Shown: positions 26,236-36,119 of the stretch, one piece after another | Position numbering within the stretch: position 1 is the stretch's first letter | Layout of the letters: each line of letters opens with the position of its first letter | Notes under the pieces: model-generated | Seen by the model: only the letters and a program-made list of their open reading frames with translations | Database searches by the model: none | Told to the model about the DNA's origin: nothing | Made by a program: the position numbers and the translations under genes | Assembly: GCA_015179025.1 (NCBI GenBank) | Contig: WHUX01000012.1 | Location: 248,001-312,000, forward strand | DNA from: Terfezia claveryi | Lineage: Eukaryota > Ascomycota > Pezizomycetes > Pezizales > Pezizaceae | Direction: 5' to 3' | Length of the DNA stretch: 64,000 bases

Positions 26236-29200
26236 CTGGAAGAACTGCTGTACGGGGAGGATGAGCGAGTCGTTTGGAGCAGTAAAAGAATAAATATTAA
26301 GAGATATCTTGAGGGGGCTGGTGAGAGGGGGTGCTCCTTCGTCACGAGCTCTCGTGTTTGTTGTCAAGGCCACGCTTGGCTGAAAGAGTCCGAGACCAGC
26401 TCGGGCGATTTTGCAAGTACATACCTTGAGGAAGACCAGCCCTGCCAGTACATCCCCGGATGCCAGCATGCACCAATAGAAACCACCGATGCGAAACCAG
26501 TACTACAATGATCCAATTTAGGCATATTGAGCCGGAACCTTAATTTGTAAAAAGAAACAGAAATAAAGATTGAGAATGGTAAGAGGCTCAAACCAAGAGT
26601 CATTTTCCTCCTTCTAGTTGGAAATCTTAGATATGTAATGCCTATGTATGTTTAGTATTCCAAAACTACGGAGGCTTATACGAAAAGTCTTTTTTTGGGC
26701 AGCCTGCATATGTGCGCATAAAAATTTGTATGCACATATACATAGACTCTGTATATATGCAATTATTCAGGGCATATGCACGCCAAGCCACTGCTCTGGT
26801 TGGAAGACATGCAACATCTTGCATATGCAAACAACTATGTGTATCTAGTCCCAGAAGTATGCATGACCAGTTTCCACCACCACAAGTACAACCCGTTATC
26901 CAAAATACGTCAGAACGTCGACAACGGCACTTGATGTTCTACACGAAACTTTCAGAGTCTCAGAAATCCAAGGTCTACAGCTGCTGCCAAAGCTACCACC
27001 GGAAACGGGGAAATTACTCCTGCTCCTGTCTTCTTGACCTTTTCTATAACATCCACATCGTCCGCTTCCACGCCACCAGTATTCACAGGTACGGCCACTA
27101 CAAATCTTCGGACCTGGTATAGCGGTACACCGAGTGAATTTTTAATCACACAGATATGGACGACCCCTAGTATACCCCATGTACTACTAGCCCACAACCA
27201 AGCACTATCACGACTGTCAAGGTAGTCTGGTTGGCACAACACTGTCAAGGTAAGACTTGACGTATCTACTTTCGGCCGAGATTACCCAGAACTCACTATA
27301 CTGTAGTTTGACGATATTCCGGTAACATGGTGGTATGCTCTAGTGCCCATGCAATACGCTGGTCTTCACCTCCGTATTACTTTATTATGGATTCTCGGGT
27401 CATAGATTTGGATTGGGCAGAGATGCTAGTGAGCAAGCCTAATTTTGTAGTCCATCCTGGCTACAAGTCCGATGATCCAAATAAAATGGGAGATTTTGAT
27501 CACTCAGACTCCCCGATGGAACAAGCTTTGATGTGGTTTCCTTGTGGGTTCAGTGCGATAGGCCTTGTGAACTTCACTTCTACGAACTTGGGTTCGGGCT
27601 GGATGGGGAGCATGAGTTACTTATGACTACTGACATCGAGCCAGGGAGTCCAAATGAACACATTCTTCTTCCTGGTGGCATTGGGAAAACTAGAATGAAA
27701 CTTTTGGACATGGAAACGGTGTTGGCAAAGGCGCCGGTACCAAGCTTAGATGGTTACGGTACTGGGCGAGGGACATCAATGAAAACCCAAAGGAGTGCCT
27801 CAGCCCAGCGAGAGAGATTGCGGTGACTATTGACGACTTGGTGTTGAGGAGACGTACCTGGGAACTGGTTGTATGGAACCAAAGGAATAGTGGGATAGTA
27901 CTGAATATTTAACATAGGAGACATCGACACAGCCTATGCACTGCGTTTCAAATCCAGTACCATTACCCACAGTGGTATCTCCATGGTCATGCTGGTTTTG
28001 TTGAAACAAGAGGTAAAAATACACGTAGAAATTATGGCAAACATGGTCCATATATAAATCCAGATATTCTACATCCCATCGCAGCACCTAATATCCCAAA
28101 AAGTTCCTAAACGTGGGAGGTGGAGTGGTAAAAGGATCGACACGAAATACCTAAACGTCTTGTCTGGACAGTAAAATCAATGGGCCTGGTTCGTAATGCA
28201 GTGCCCCAAATGCTACGCTGCTCCTGCATCTGCGAGCCCTGCGACTAAGTGGGTAATCTCTAGGGAGGCTTGGTCCAAAGAAACTGCCAACCGAGAAAAG
28301 TGCGGTGATTGGCCTATTAGGGAGATTTTCTTGCAAGTTGCAGGCTTCTTGAGACCAGCTTTCCTCGCCCTCTTGAGTTGGAATAACTTTACGAGGGGTA
28401 CCCTCCAGCCCGGGGCCAGATAGAGAAGTTTCTTTCGGTAGAGAGTACGATGCACAATCTTGTATAGGCAGATAACATCTAGTATTTCTAACTGCCATCT
28501 TGGGACTTAAGTGAGACCGAACAAATAAGCTGTATCTACCACAGCTTGCTACTTCTCGGCGTTTAGGACGTGACTGGCCTATCGTCTAGACATCGACTTT
28601 TCTAAAAACTCCACCCCCAGTATGCCGGCAGGTGTGAACTCCAAAGCAGTGATCTTGGGATTATCCTCCTTTCTCTGTCAGACGTCAGTCAAGTACATAG
28701 TCATATCTTTTTCTAAATTTTCTCGCCCTCTGTAGATGGCCTCTAGGAAAGGAAGCTCCTTGAGCATGGTCATCGCTGTAAATATGCTGTACACAGACAT
28801 ATATGGTATGGGGGGATCAGAGATGAAGACTGATATCGACCATTAAAGTCTTCGAGAGATTTGAATCCTAGTTAGTTGCACTCGGCAGTTGATTGGTGGA
28901 GCTTTGAAAATGTTCCATTTCGCTCTCTACCTGACTGCCTATTTAGGCATGGCCTATTGGAGCACGTGTTTCCTAAGCTGCCAATCTCAGACGTCAACGA
29001 AGCTGTTGGTCTCACGCAATGCCAGTATTTGACAATACTATGTGTAGCTGCTCTTCAAAGGGCCGATCGGGCGAGAGTTGAATGGTGAGATCATCCTTCG
29101 TATGAAGATTGTCCCTAACTGACATCGATCTGCTTTTCAGCACATCTTAGTCGTTGGTTGCAGCGCTAATGCCAATCCACATCCGTCTGGGGCCGAAGGT

Positions 29201-31057
29201 TGAGGCGCGGAGCCTAGGTTTTCCCCCCGGGGCCCGAATACCGAAGTAATTGGATAACACCCAATAACACCCGTCTCACTTTACAAAGGTAACCAACGAA
29301 ATTTAGCTAGTGACAAAGGAAATCTAACGACATTGGATTAGTACATTCAGATCCAGCTCATCATCTAAACATAATCCCCGGTGATTCTTCTGGAATACTT
29401 CATCACCGCGTTCAATCCAGTGCCGATTGAGGTTGGTGTTGATCTATTCACATACTCACATGCAGCGCGGTCTGTGTTGTGAACGGGTGTTATTTTCAAA
29501 GGGTGGGTGTTATTTTCCAATTACTTCGGTAGGGGGAAGCTATGTGGAGGGGAAGTTCGAGAATGCTTCATCTCAGGGCTGGTCTTGTTGAAGTGTCCTC
29601 ATGATCAGAAATCGAAGCCCATAGGCAGTGATAGGGTAGGCGCGTTCAGCAACCAGACTACACGTTCAGATGGATTCGCCGGCACTGGATAGTACTCTGC
29701 TAGTGCTTTGCCTGCACGCAGCATCGCTGCCCCACCTGCGCTCGCAAGTATCGATATATGTAGTGTACCGTGATGGCCGGAACACCAGCCATTGCTTTTT
29801 TTCGGCTCCTGAAAAATTAACGGAAGCTTAAGCCTATGAGGGATGCAGCTTACTTGCAGGATGCCTACAGGATGCAGGCTTTCACTTTGCTTTGTTCATG
29901 GTATTTACTACCTATAAGAAACGGGAAAACAGCATAGAAGTTCATGCCATGTAAGTAAGTGCCAGGGCCAGGAGGCTCGCTACCATCCGGCATCTCAGAG
30001 AATCGTAGGCGGGACGCCTCACTGACCGAGCACTAGCATATATCATCGGCCGCTCAATTTCATTGCCTTGCTCACCTCAGTGAGTAGCTTCAGGTGGTAT
30101 TTGTTTCCCTACGAGATCACTCTTCTCTATTGGAAATATTCTAGATACTTTTTACACACACCAGTTCAAAGACCTAGGCGGCGGCAGATGCCCATACCCA
30201 CTATCTAGTCGTCGGATAAAACCCTCTCCCCCCGCCGGCAGAACCAGACTACCCGCCCCTCAACATAGGCAGCCGAGTACGCTCCCTCAACACCCCAGAG
30301 ACCTTCCGTTCCTGAGTACGTTCCACACTCATGCGCAGAGTACACCTGTTTCATCCATCTCCGAATCACTCATTGTGATTGGCTCCTCCAGATATTGTGG
30401 AGTTGTATCGAAGGGAAAATCCCCTTGGCACCCCTGTTGATATGCTCATACAAGCTTCTAGAAGGCTAACCGAAGCTCGTCCGTTGCGCCTCTCATCACG
30501 TACATACGTTTCTGCTGTACTCGAACAAATCCAATTCACATACATGTGTCGACGGTGATTATAGCTCTCGGACCCACGAGCTCGAACCCTGAAGTTAGTC
30601 TATCTTTTTCGGACCCGCAATTAAATCGAAACTCGGTGGAGCCGCTGCAGCCGGTCACACGATCGACAAACGTTGATTAAGAAGGGGAAAATTACAACTT
30701 GAAGCAACTGTGGAAGAGAGAGGGGCATAAGGAACTGTTGCGTTTTCGGCGCATCAGTTCTTGTGGTCAACGGTTTTGTGGGGGAAGAAGTATTGATTGC
30801 CAGTACGTAACCGCGGATTCGAATTGGATTTTCATTGACATTCAGCATCACACCATTGTTGTCAACTCGTCGTTGTGAGAGTCTGGTACTGGCTCAGCAT
30901 CATTTGTGGCCCACTCACACCGCCATACGCTGCACGATTTTTATAATTTGATCCGCAACTTTTGTTCCTCTAGATGCGAAGCTGATTATATTGTCAATAA
31001 TTTTCAAACTTTCCTGATATAGCTTCTAACAGACACTCCTCCGTGAACTACACAAAG
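26236..31057. other. Gene-poor 4.8-kb region
   Basis: No gene is confidently supported. Short open stretches occur on both strands, for example 27327-27826 (+) in two overlapping frames and 26952-27248 (-), but none carries a recognisable domain or a convincing splice-linked continuation. AACCAGACTA lies at 29651-29660 and 30242-30251, and in reverse at 27223-27232. A small MITE-like element sits at 29241-29529. The last part before 31058 must include the promoter of the cNMP/F-box gene. Confidence 0.55.
29241..29529. mobile_element. MITE-like element with TA flanks
   Basis: The 13-nt ends CCGAAGTAATTGG (29241-29253) and CCAATTACTTCGG (29517-29529) are perfect inverted repeats. Similarity continues inwards through a shared ATAACACCC..ATAACACCCGT pattern for about 45 nt. 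TA dinucleotides flank both ends (29239-29240, 29530-29531), as expected for a Tc1/mariner-type target-site duplication. The 289-nt body has no coding capacity, so it would be non-autonomous. Confidence 0.75.
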
Positions 31058-34000
31058 ATGAAGATGCATCGCCGGCATAGAATGTCACTGTCGACACCAC
31101 CGCCCTCGTCTCCAGGCACAGAGCAGGATGCTAACGCCATCGAAATGCTCCGCTCCTTTGATTCTGCGACAAATCCAACGAAACCAATCCGTCCATCGCC
31201 ATTGACGACGCAGAATGGCATGCCTTTGGATTTATTAGAGCGTCTGCGCTCATTTCCTCTCTTCCAATCAGCTCCTGATTCATTCCTCACAGAGGTCGCA
31301 AAGCACCTACGCCCCCAGACACACTCGCCACGGGATTATATAATTACTGAAGGGGATGAAGCTAAGGCAATGTATTGGCTAGTTAGGGGAGTAGTCGTGG
31401 TGACGTCCCGAGATGGAGAGAGTACATTTGCAGAGTTAAAGGCAGGCGCGTTTTTTGGCGAGATCGGGATATTAATGGAGATACCCCGTACAGCAACTAT
31501 CATTGCAAAGAGTAGATGTTTATTAGTGGTGCTGAGCAAAGAAGCCTTGCGTCTGGAAATGCCTAAGTTTCCAGAAGTGGAAAGGGCGATAAGAGATGAA
31601 GCAGAGGAGAGATTGATGTTGTTGAATAAGAAGAAGCAGGAGAGGGAAAGCTCGTCGACAGGAGGGGTTAAAAGGTCCGCAGATGGAGATGTCAGGATGG
31701 CCGAGACACCCGAGCTGTATCATAATGTGATCGGCAATGGGGGACAGGCCGGAATAAATCCTGCTAGTGAGTGGATATCGAATTCTGCACTAGAAGCTGG
31801 AATGGTATACGTCCGTCAACTGTTGAAGGAACTACCACTGTTTGCCAGTTTACCTCCGGATGTTTTGCATTTTCTTGGATTAAGCGCCCAACCAAAAACG
31901 TTTGCCCCTTTTAATACCCTCGTGCAACAAGCTTCAATGGGGCGTGACATTTTCTTTATTGTTAGGGGCGAAGTCGAGGTTATTGACGAGAATCCGCTTG
32001 ATCCATCAAAGAACAGAGTCAAGGCGCGACTGAAGAAAGGGCAGTATTTCGGTGAGGTCGCAGGATTGTCGTATGCACCAAGACGGACTGCCACGGTGAG
32101 GAGTGTCTCATATGTTGAATGTTTGGTTATAAGTGGAAATACCTTAGCAGAGTTATGGACGAGATGCCCTCCAGAAGTGCAGCATCAAGTGGAGATGACA
32201 GCCAGGACTCGATTGGACGGGGATCCTGAGAATATATTGATGAGTGACGCACCACCATCAGCTAATAGGTCAATGGAAAATCTGGATATATCGGATACTC
32301 CTCAATTGACATTAACCCGTCCGTCCTCCCCTCTGAGAGAAACTACACCCAACGACGGAAATAGGCACGTTGTAGAACCATTCGACCCTGACCCATTCCT
32401 GTTGTCGATGGATTTTGATGAGGCAGTGAGGTCCAAGTCCCGTCGTGGGTCATTGGCACCACCAAATCCAGGGCAACAAACCCCAACTTCTCCTACCTTA
32501 AGGACAGTTTCTCCGGTATCATCTGAGACTCCGAATTTCTCAAATCCTTTCTCAAGAGCTCCTCCCTCTCCGTCGAAACTCAGCAAACATGCTGCAACCT
32601 CTCCGGAACATCACACATCTGTCAAGCGTGCTCGAATACTCTCACGGAAGCCCTCCCGATTCAATATAGGCTCATTTAGAGACGACATACTGATCGAGAT
32701 ATTCAAGAATCTGGAACTCTACGACCTGATGCGCCTACGGCAGGTTTCAACCCACTGGTCTAAACTCCTTACTACAAGCCCAGCCCTAATGAAGGAGTTG
32801 AACCTCAGAATGTATAACCGTCTTGTGACCGACGCAGTGGTCACCTCATCGATAGCACCCTTTGTTGGGCATCGACCAGAAATTATTGATATAAGCAATT
32901 GTTATCATTTGACTGATGAAGGTTTCGTATACCTCGCTCAAAATTGTGGCAAAAATGTGAAAAAATGGAAAATGAAATCAGTTTGGGATATTACTGGGCA
33001 GGCTATACTCGAGATGTCAAACCGCGCAAAAGAACTGGAAGAGATTGATTTGAGTAATTGCAGGAAAGTTAGCGATACCTTATTGGCGAGGGTTGTAGGG
33101 TGGGTGATACCTGACTACCAGGCTTTATACTACGAACAGCAGCAGACATACCTTCAGCACCGAGCAGCTGCCGTTGCCGCACAACAACAGCAGCAGCAGC
33201 AAGCAGCTGCCGCTGCGGCCGCGGGAGGACATACAAATGGTCACAGTGCCCAAAACGGTGTTTCGAATCCATCACAGTACATCCCACCTCCTCAGGCACT
33301 TCCCCCACCGCCCCCACCGCCTCCTCTGCAGCTTCTTCCCCCGGCCCACCCTCCCCCAGGAACGGTCATTGGATGTCCGAATCTTCGAAGACTCACTTTG
33401 TCCTATTGTAAACATGTTACAGATAGGACTATGTCTCACCTTGCAGCCCATGCCTCGAAGAGACTGGAACATATTGATCTCACTAGGTGTACAACAATCA
33501 CCGATGCCGGCTTTCAGTATTGGAGTATGGCGCGGTTCGACCGTCTTACAAGTCTATGTTTAGCGGATTGTACATATCTTACTGACTCTGCAATTGTATT
33601 TTTGACGACTGCGGCTAGGGGGTTGAGGCATTTGGATTTGTCATTTTGTTGTGCGTTGAGTGATACGGCGACGGAGGTGCTTTCCTTGGGATGTCCCGGG
33701 CTGGAAACTCTGGATTTGAGTTTTTGTGGATCGGCGGTCTCGGATCAGAGTTTGAGGGCTGTAGGACTGCATTTATTGGAGCTGAGGAAGTTGAGTGTTA
33801 GGGGTTGTGTTAGAGTGACGGGGGTTGGAGTCGAGGCAGTGGTGGAGGGATGCTGTGATTTGAGGGAGTTGGATGTTAGTCAGTGTAAGAATTTGGTGGG
33901 GTGGTTGGAGCGGGGGGGGGTTGAGAGGTGTTGGGGGAGTGGTGGCCAAGCGGGGATGCCGAGGGGAAAGGGGAAGAAGAAGGGGGGTATTGGGTTTGGG

Positions 34001-34093
34001 ATTTTAGGGATGGGGGTAGGGTTGGTGATAAGGCCGAGGGTGGTGTTTGTTACGGAGAAGGGGAGGAGGAGGAGGTCGTCTGATAGTGAGTGA
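31058..34093 (+). CDS. Protein with two cNMP-binding folds, F-box and leucine-rich repeats
   Basis: Likely substrate adaptor of an SCF ubiquitin ligase with attached nucleotide-sensor-like domains. It is an intronless frame of 1011 residues; the first Met is at 31058 and a second Met (31064) is equally possible. Two cyclic-nucleotide-binding folds lie at about 67-170 (FFGEIGILMEIPRTATI) and 261-378 (YFGEVAGLSYAPRRTATV). Both keep the FGE..PRxAT phosphate-cassette pattern of PKA regulatory subunits, so ligand binding is possible. The F-box is at about 537-580 (DDILIEIFKNLELYDLMRLRQVSTHW). AMN1/FBXL-type leucine-rich repeats at about 605-685 and 770-947 (RHLDLSFCCALSDTATEVL) are split by a Gln/Ala- and Pro-rich linker (33120-33360). 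The tail is basic. The domain order is seen directly; the ligand and substrate are unknown. Confidence 0.9.
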   Translation: MKMHRRHRMSLSTPPPSSPGTEQDANAIEMLRSFDSATNPTKPIRPSPLTTQNGMPLDLLERLRSFPLFQSAPDSFLTEVAKHLRPQTHSPRDYIITEGDEAKAMYWLVRGVVVVTSRDGESTFAELKAGAFFGEIGILMEIPRTATIIAKSRCLLVVLSKEALRLEMPKFPEVERAIRDEAEERLMLLNKKKQERESSSTGGVKRSADGDVRMAETPELYHNVIGNGGQAGINPASEWISNSALEAGMVYVRQLLKELPLFASLPPDVLHFLGLSAQPKTFAPFNTLVQQASMGRDIFFIVRGEVEVIDENPLDPSKNRVKARLKKGQYFGEVAGLSYAPRRTATVRSVSYVECLVISGNTLAELWTRCPPEVQHQVEMTARTRLDGDPENILMSDAPPSANRSMENLDISDTPQLTLTRPSSPLRETTPNDGNRHVVEPFDPDPFLLSMDFDEAVRSKSRRGSLAPPNPGQQTPTSPTLRTVSPVSSETPNFSNPFSRAPPSPSKLSKHAATSPEHHTSVKRARILSRKPSRFNIGSFRDDILIEIFKNLELYDLMRLRQVSTHWSKLLTTSPALMKELNLRMYNRLVTDAVVTSSIAPFVGHRPEIIDISNCYHLTDEGFVYLAQNCGKNVKKWKMKSVWDITGQAILEMSNRAKELEEIDLSNCRKVSDTLLARVVGWVIPDYQALYYEQQQTYLQHRAAAVAAQQQQQQQAAAAAAAGGHTNGHSAQNGVSNPSQYIPPPQALPPPPPPPPLQLLPPAHPPPGTVIGCPNLRRLTLSYCKHVTDRTMSHLAAHASKRLEHIDLTRCTTITDAGFQYWSMARFDRLTSLCLADCTYLTDSAIVFLTTAARGLRHLDLSFCCALSDTATEVLSLGCPGLETLDLSFCGSAVSDQSLRAVGLHLLELRKLSVRGCVRVTGVGVEAVVEGCCDLRELDVSQCKNLVGWLERGGVERCWGSGGQAGMPRGKGKKKGGIGFGILGMGVGLVIRPRVVFVTEKGRRRRSSDSE

Positions 34094-34942
34094 GTAAAGG
34101 AGGTAAGGAGGAGGGAGGACCATTGGAGGAGCTGGCAGGAAAAAGGAAGGCAGGGGCGGCGAGCAGGGAGGAAAAAAAGATAGCTTTGGGCATTCAACAA
34201 CTTTGACCTGCGGGCTTTTGAGATAGGATGTTAGGACACCCTCAATCCCGCCACTATTTGGCTTTTTCGTGACATGATATGTTTGGAGAAACCATTTAGC
34301 CAGTTTATATATCATTTAACATTGGGAGTCAAAGGAGTTTCATTTTTCATTGGTTTTTTTTCGTCATTTTATATAAGCGGGATTAGGATATTGAACTAAC
34401 CCATGATTTGCATCGTGTACTGTGAATTTGTTTCTTTAGGTGGGTAAGTAGTTATGGGAAAATGGTGTGTCTGGGCTCTGGTTAGCTGGAGGTGGTACTG
34501 CTAATATTGAGCTGGAGCAGACTCGCACCTGACCGAAAAGAGGACTGGGGAAAGGATAATTATGTGTATCCATGATTTGGGTCCCCGTTTTTTTTAAGGT
34601 GGGTCAGGAGGTTGTAGATCTCGAGGGCGGGATTCTCAATTATCGATGGGGAGGAGTACCCTAACTCGATGAGACTAGGAGCCTAGCGTGAAGACATGAT
34701 CGCCAATACATTATTAGGCAATGTTAAGCGCAGTTGTGTTACCCTGAATGCTCTAGACTTGTATGGGATTAGAATTAAGAAATCCTTGTATATTTAAAGG
34801 CTGGAACTCAAACTACCTGCATATTTGTAGTGCTTATGTTAATACTCTCACGGGTGTAGGTTACCTGGTTGGCTTGCCATGCATGAGGAGTGGATTAATC
34901 TGGGATTGAAGCCTCTAGAGGTGGTTGGCACCCATTTCATTA

Positions 34943-35338
34943 CAGTCGAACCTCTCTTACTGCATAATATCCGTCAGAGCACTTTTGATGCAGTAAGACA
35001 GGTTTATGCGGTACCGGCGAAAATGAGAAAAAGAGCTGATATTAAACTAAATACATGACACACCGACTAAATACATGATATCCCGACTAAATCCATGATA
35101 CCCCGACCCGTTCCCACCCACTTTAATCAGATCTAAGCCACTTCTCGAGGAGTGATTGCTGCTTGCGTTTCATATTGAGGTCTGCCATGCGGTTGGTTAG
35201 AGTAGTAATAGACTCAATCAAGGCTGATGTTTCTGCTAGTGCTGCAGTACTGGGTGCGGTCTGAATAACATACAATTGAAGAACTTCAAGTGCATGGTTA
35301 ACCTCCGTGCGGGTATCAAGATGTGGGACTTCTGCTCT
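34943..35338 (-). mobile_element. Truncated pogo/Tigger-type DNA transposon relic
   Basis: The left end reads TA then CAGTCGAACCTCTCTTA (34943-34959), which has the CAGT start and TA target site typical of pogo-type terminal repeats. On the minus strand, 35123-35338 encodes 71 residues ending in a stop. They include HALEVLQLYVIQ and MKRKQQSLLEKWL, like the extreme C-terminus of pogo/Tigger transposases. Upstream of that the frame is closed by a stop, and no catalytic DDE region or matching right terminal repeat is visible. The copy is therefore a dead 3' fragment. Confidence 0.65.
35046..35105. repeat. Three 20-nt tandem units
   Basis: The unit actaaatacatgatatcccg occurs three times with few changes (35046-35065, 35066-35085, 35086-35105). 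It lies between the relic's transposase stop codon and its terminal repeat, so it may be part of the original transposon. Confidence 0.9.
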
Positions 35339-35727
35339 TTAAGCTATAACACTGAATCCGAACACCCGTGTTAGTTGCTGTTGACCAGGGTGCTATATCC
35401 GACTTTTTAGGCTGAACTCATACCCTGCTATGCTTATCTCGGAGTGCCTGTACACACTAATCTGAATTTTGGGAAGGCGCCAACAAGTATGCATGCAATG
35501 TACAGTTATGCAGTTTTTAGCCCTTAGCGTCTCATTTTTACTAACAAAAAAACTCGTCAGGAGCTTGCTATGCATTATCAGAGAATATGCGCTTATATAG
35601 GATGCAAAGTCATAGGTTGACCTAATTTTAATCCAGACCTTAACTGATTCTACTTCCAATCTGTGATTTCATGGTAACCGCGTTGCTATCGCTTGTTGCC
35701 GTGATGTATTACAGCAGACAGCACAAC

Positions 35728-35750
35728 AAAAAAAAAAAAAAAAAAAAAAA
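35728..35750. repeat. 23-nt poly(A) tract
   Basis: An uninterrupted run of A. No retrotransposon features flank it. Confidence 0.95.
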
Positions 35751-36119
35751 GAGGAGCTGGACATAGAGAAAATTGTCTGGTAGTCTCCACCAGATTTGGG
35801 GCCATTATCTTCCCTTCTGGCATTATCTGTTATGATATCTTCTCTCAGGTGCAGTCCGGTTACCCTGAAGTGGCACGAGATTTCCCTCCCTGCAGCAGTA
35901 CTAAGTACTTCATGGCCATCGGTGTTACTGTGACAATCAAATTGCAACGTTTGGGCACACGGATAGGTCGTTAAAATTATATTGCATGCCTTCACGATTA
36001 TATCTGTTTCCTGACGAGATTTTTATCGTATAAGTACTGCAAAGTAAAGGGCTATTGGGCGCAAGCTAAATAAGCCTTAGCCCAACACCTTACCAGGGAA
36101 GCTAAGAATCCGTCAACAT

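Larger units (their letters stand above)
34094..36119. other. Convergent intergenic region with transposon relic
   Basis: Lies between the 3' ends of the cNMP/F-box gene and the M28 peptidase gene. It contains the pogo-type relic (34943-35338), a 23-nt A run (35728-35750) and TTACCCTGAA at 34739-34748 and 35860-35869. The remaining sequence shows no gene. Confidence 0.65.

Noticed and set aside
27327..27826. Two overlapping plus-strand frames that could form a small gene
   Set aside because: Linking them needs a frameshift, no good donor/acceptor pair was found, and no domain is recognised.
35393..35659. Upstream part of the pogo transposase
   Set aside because: The frame does not join the 35123-35338 tail and shows no DDE or helix-turn-helix features.
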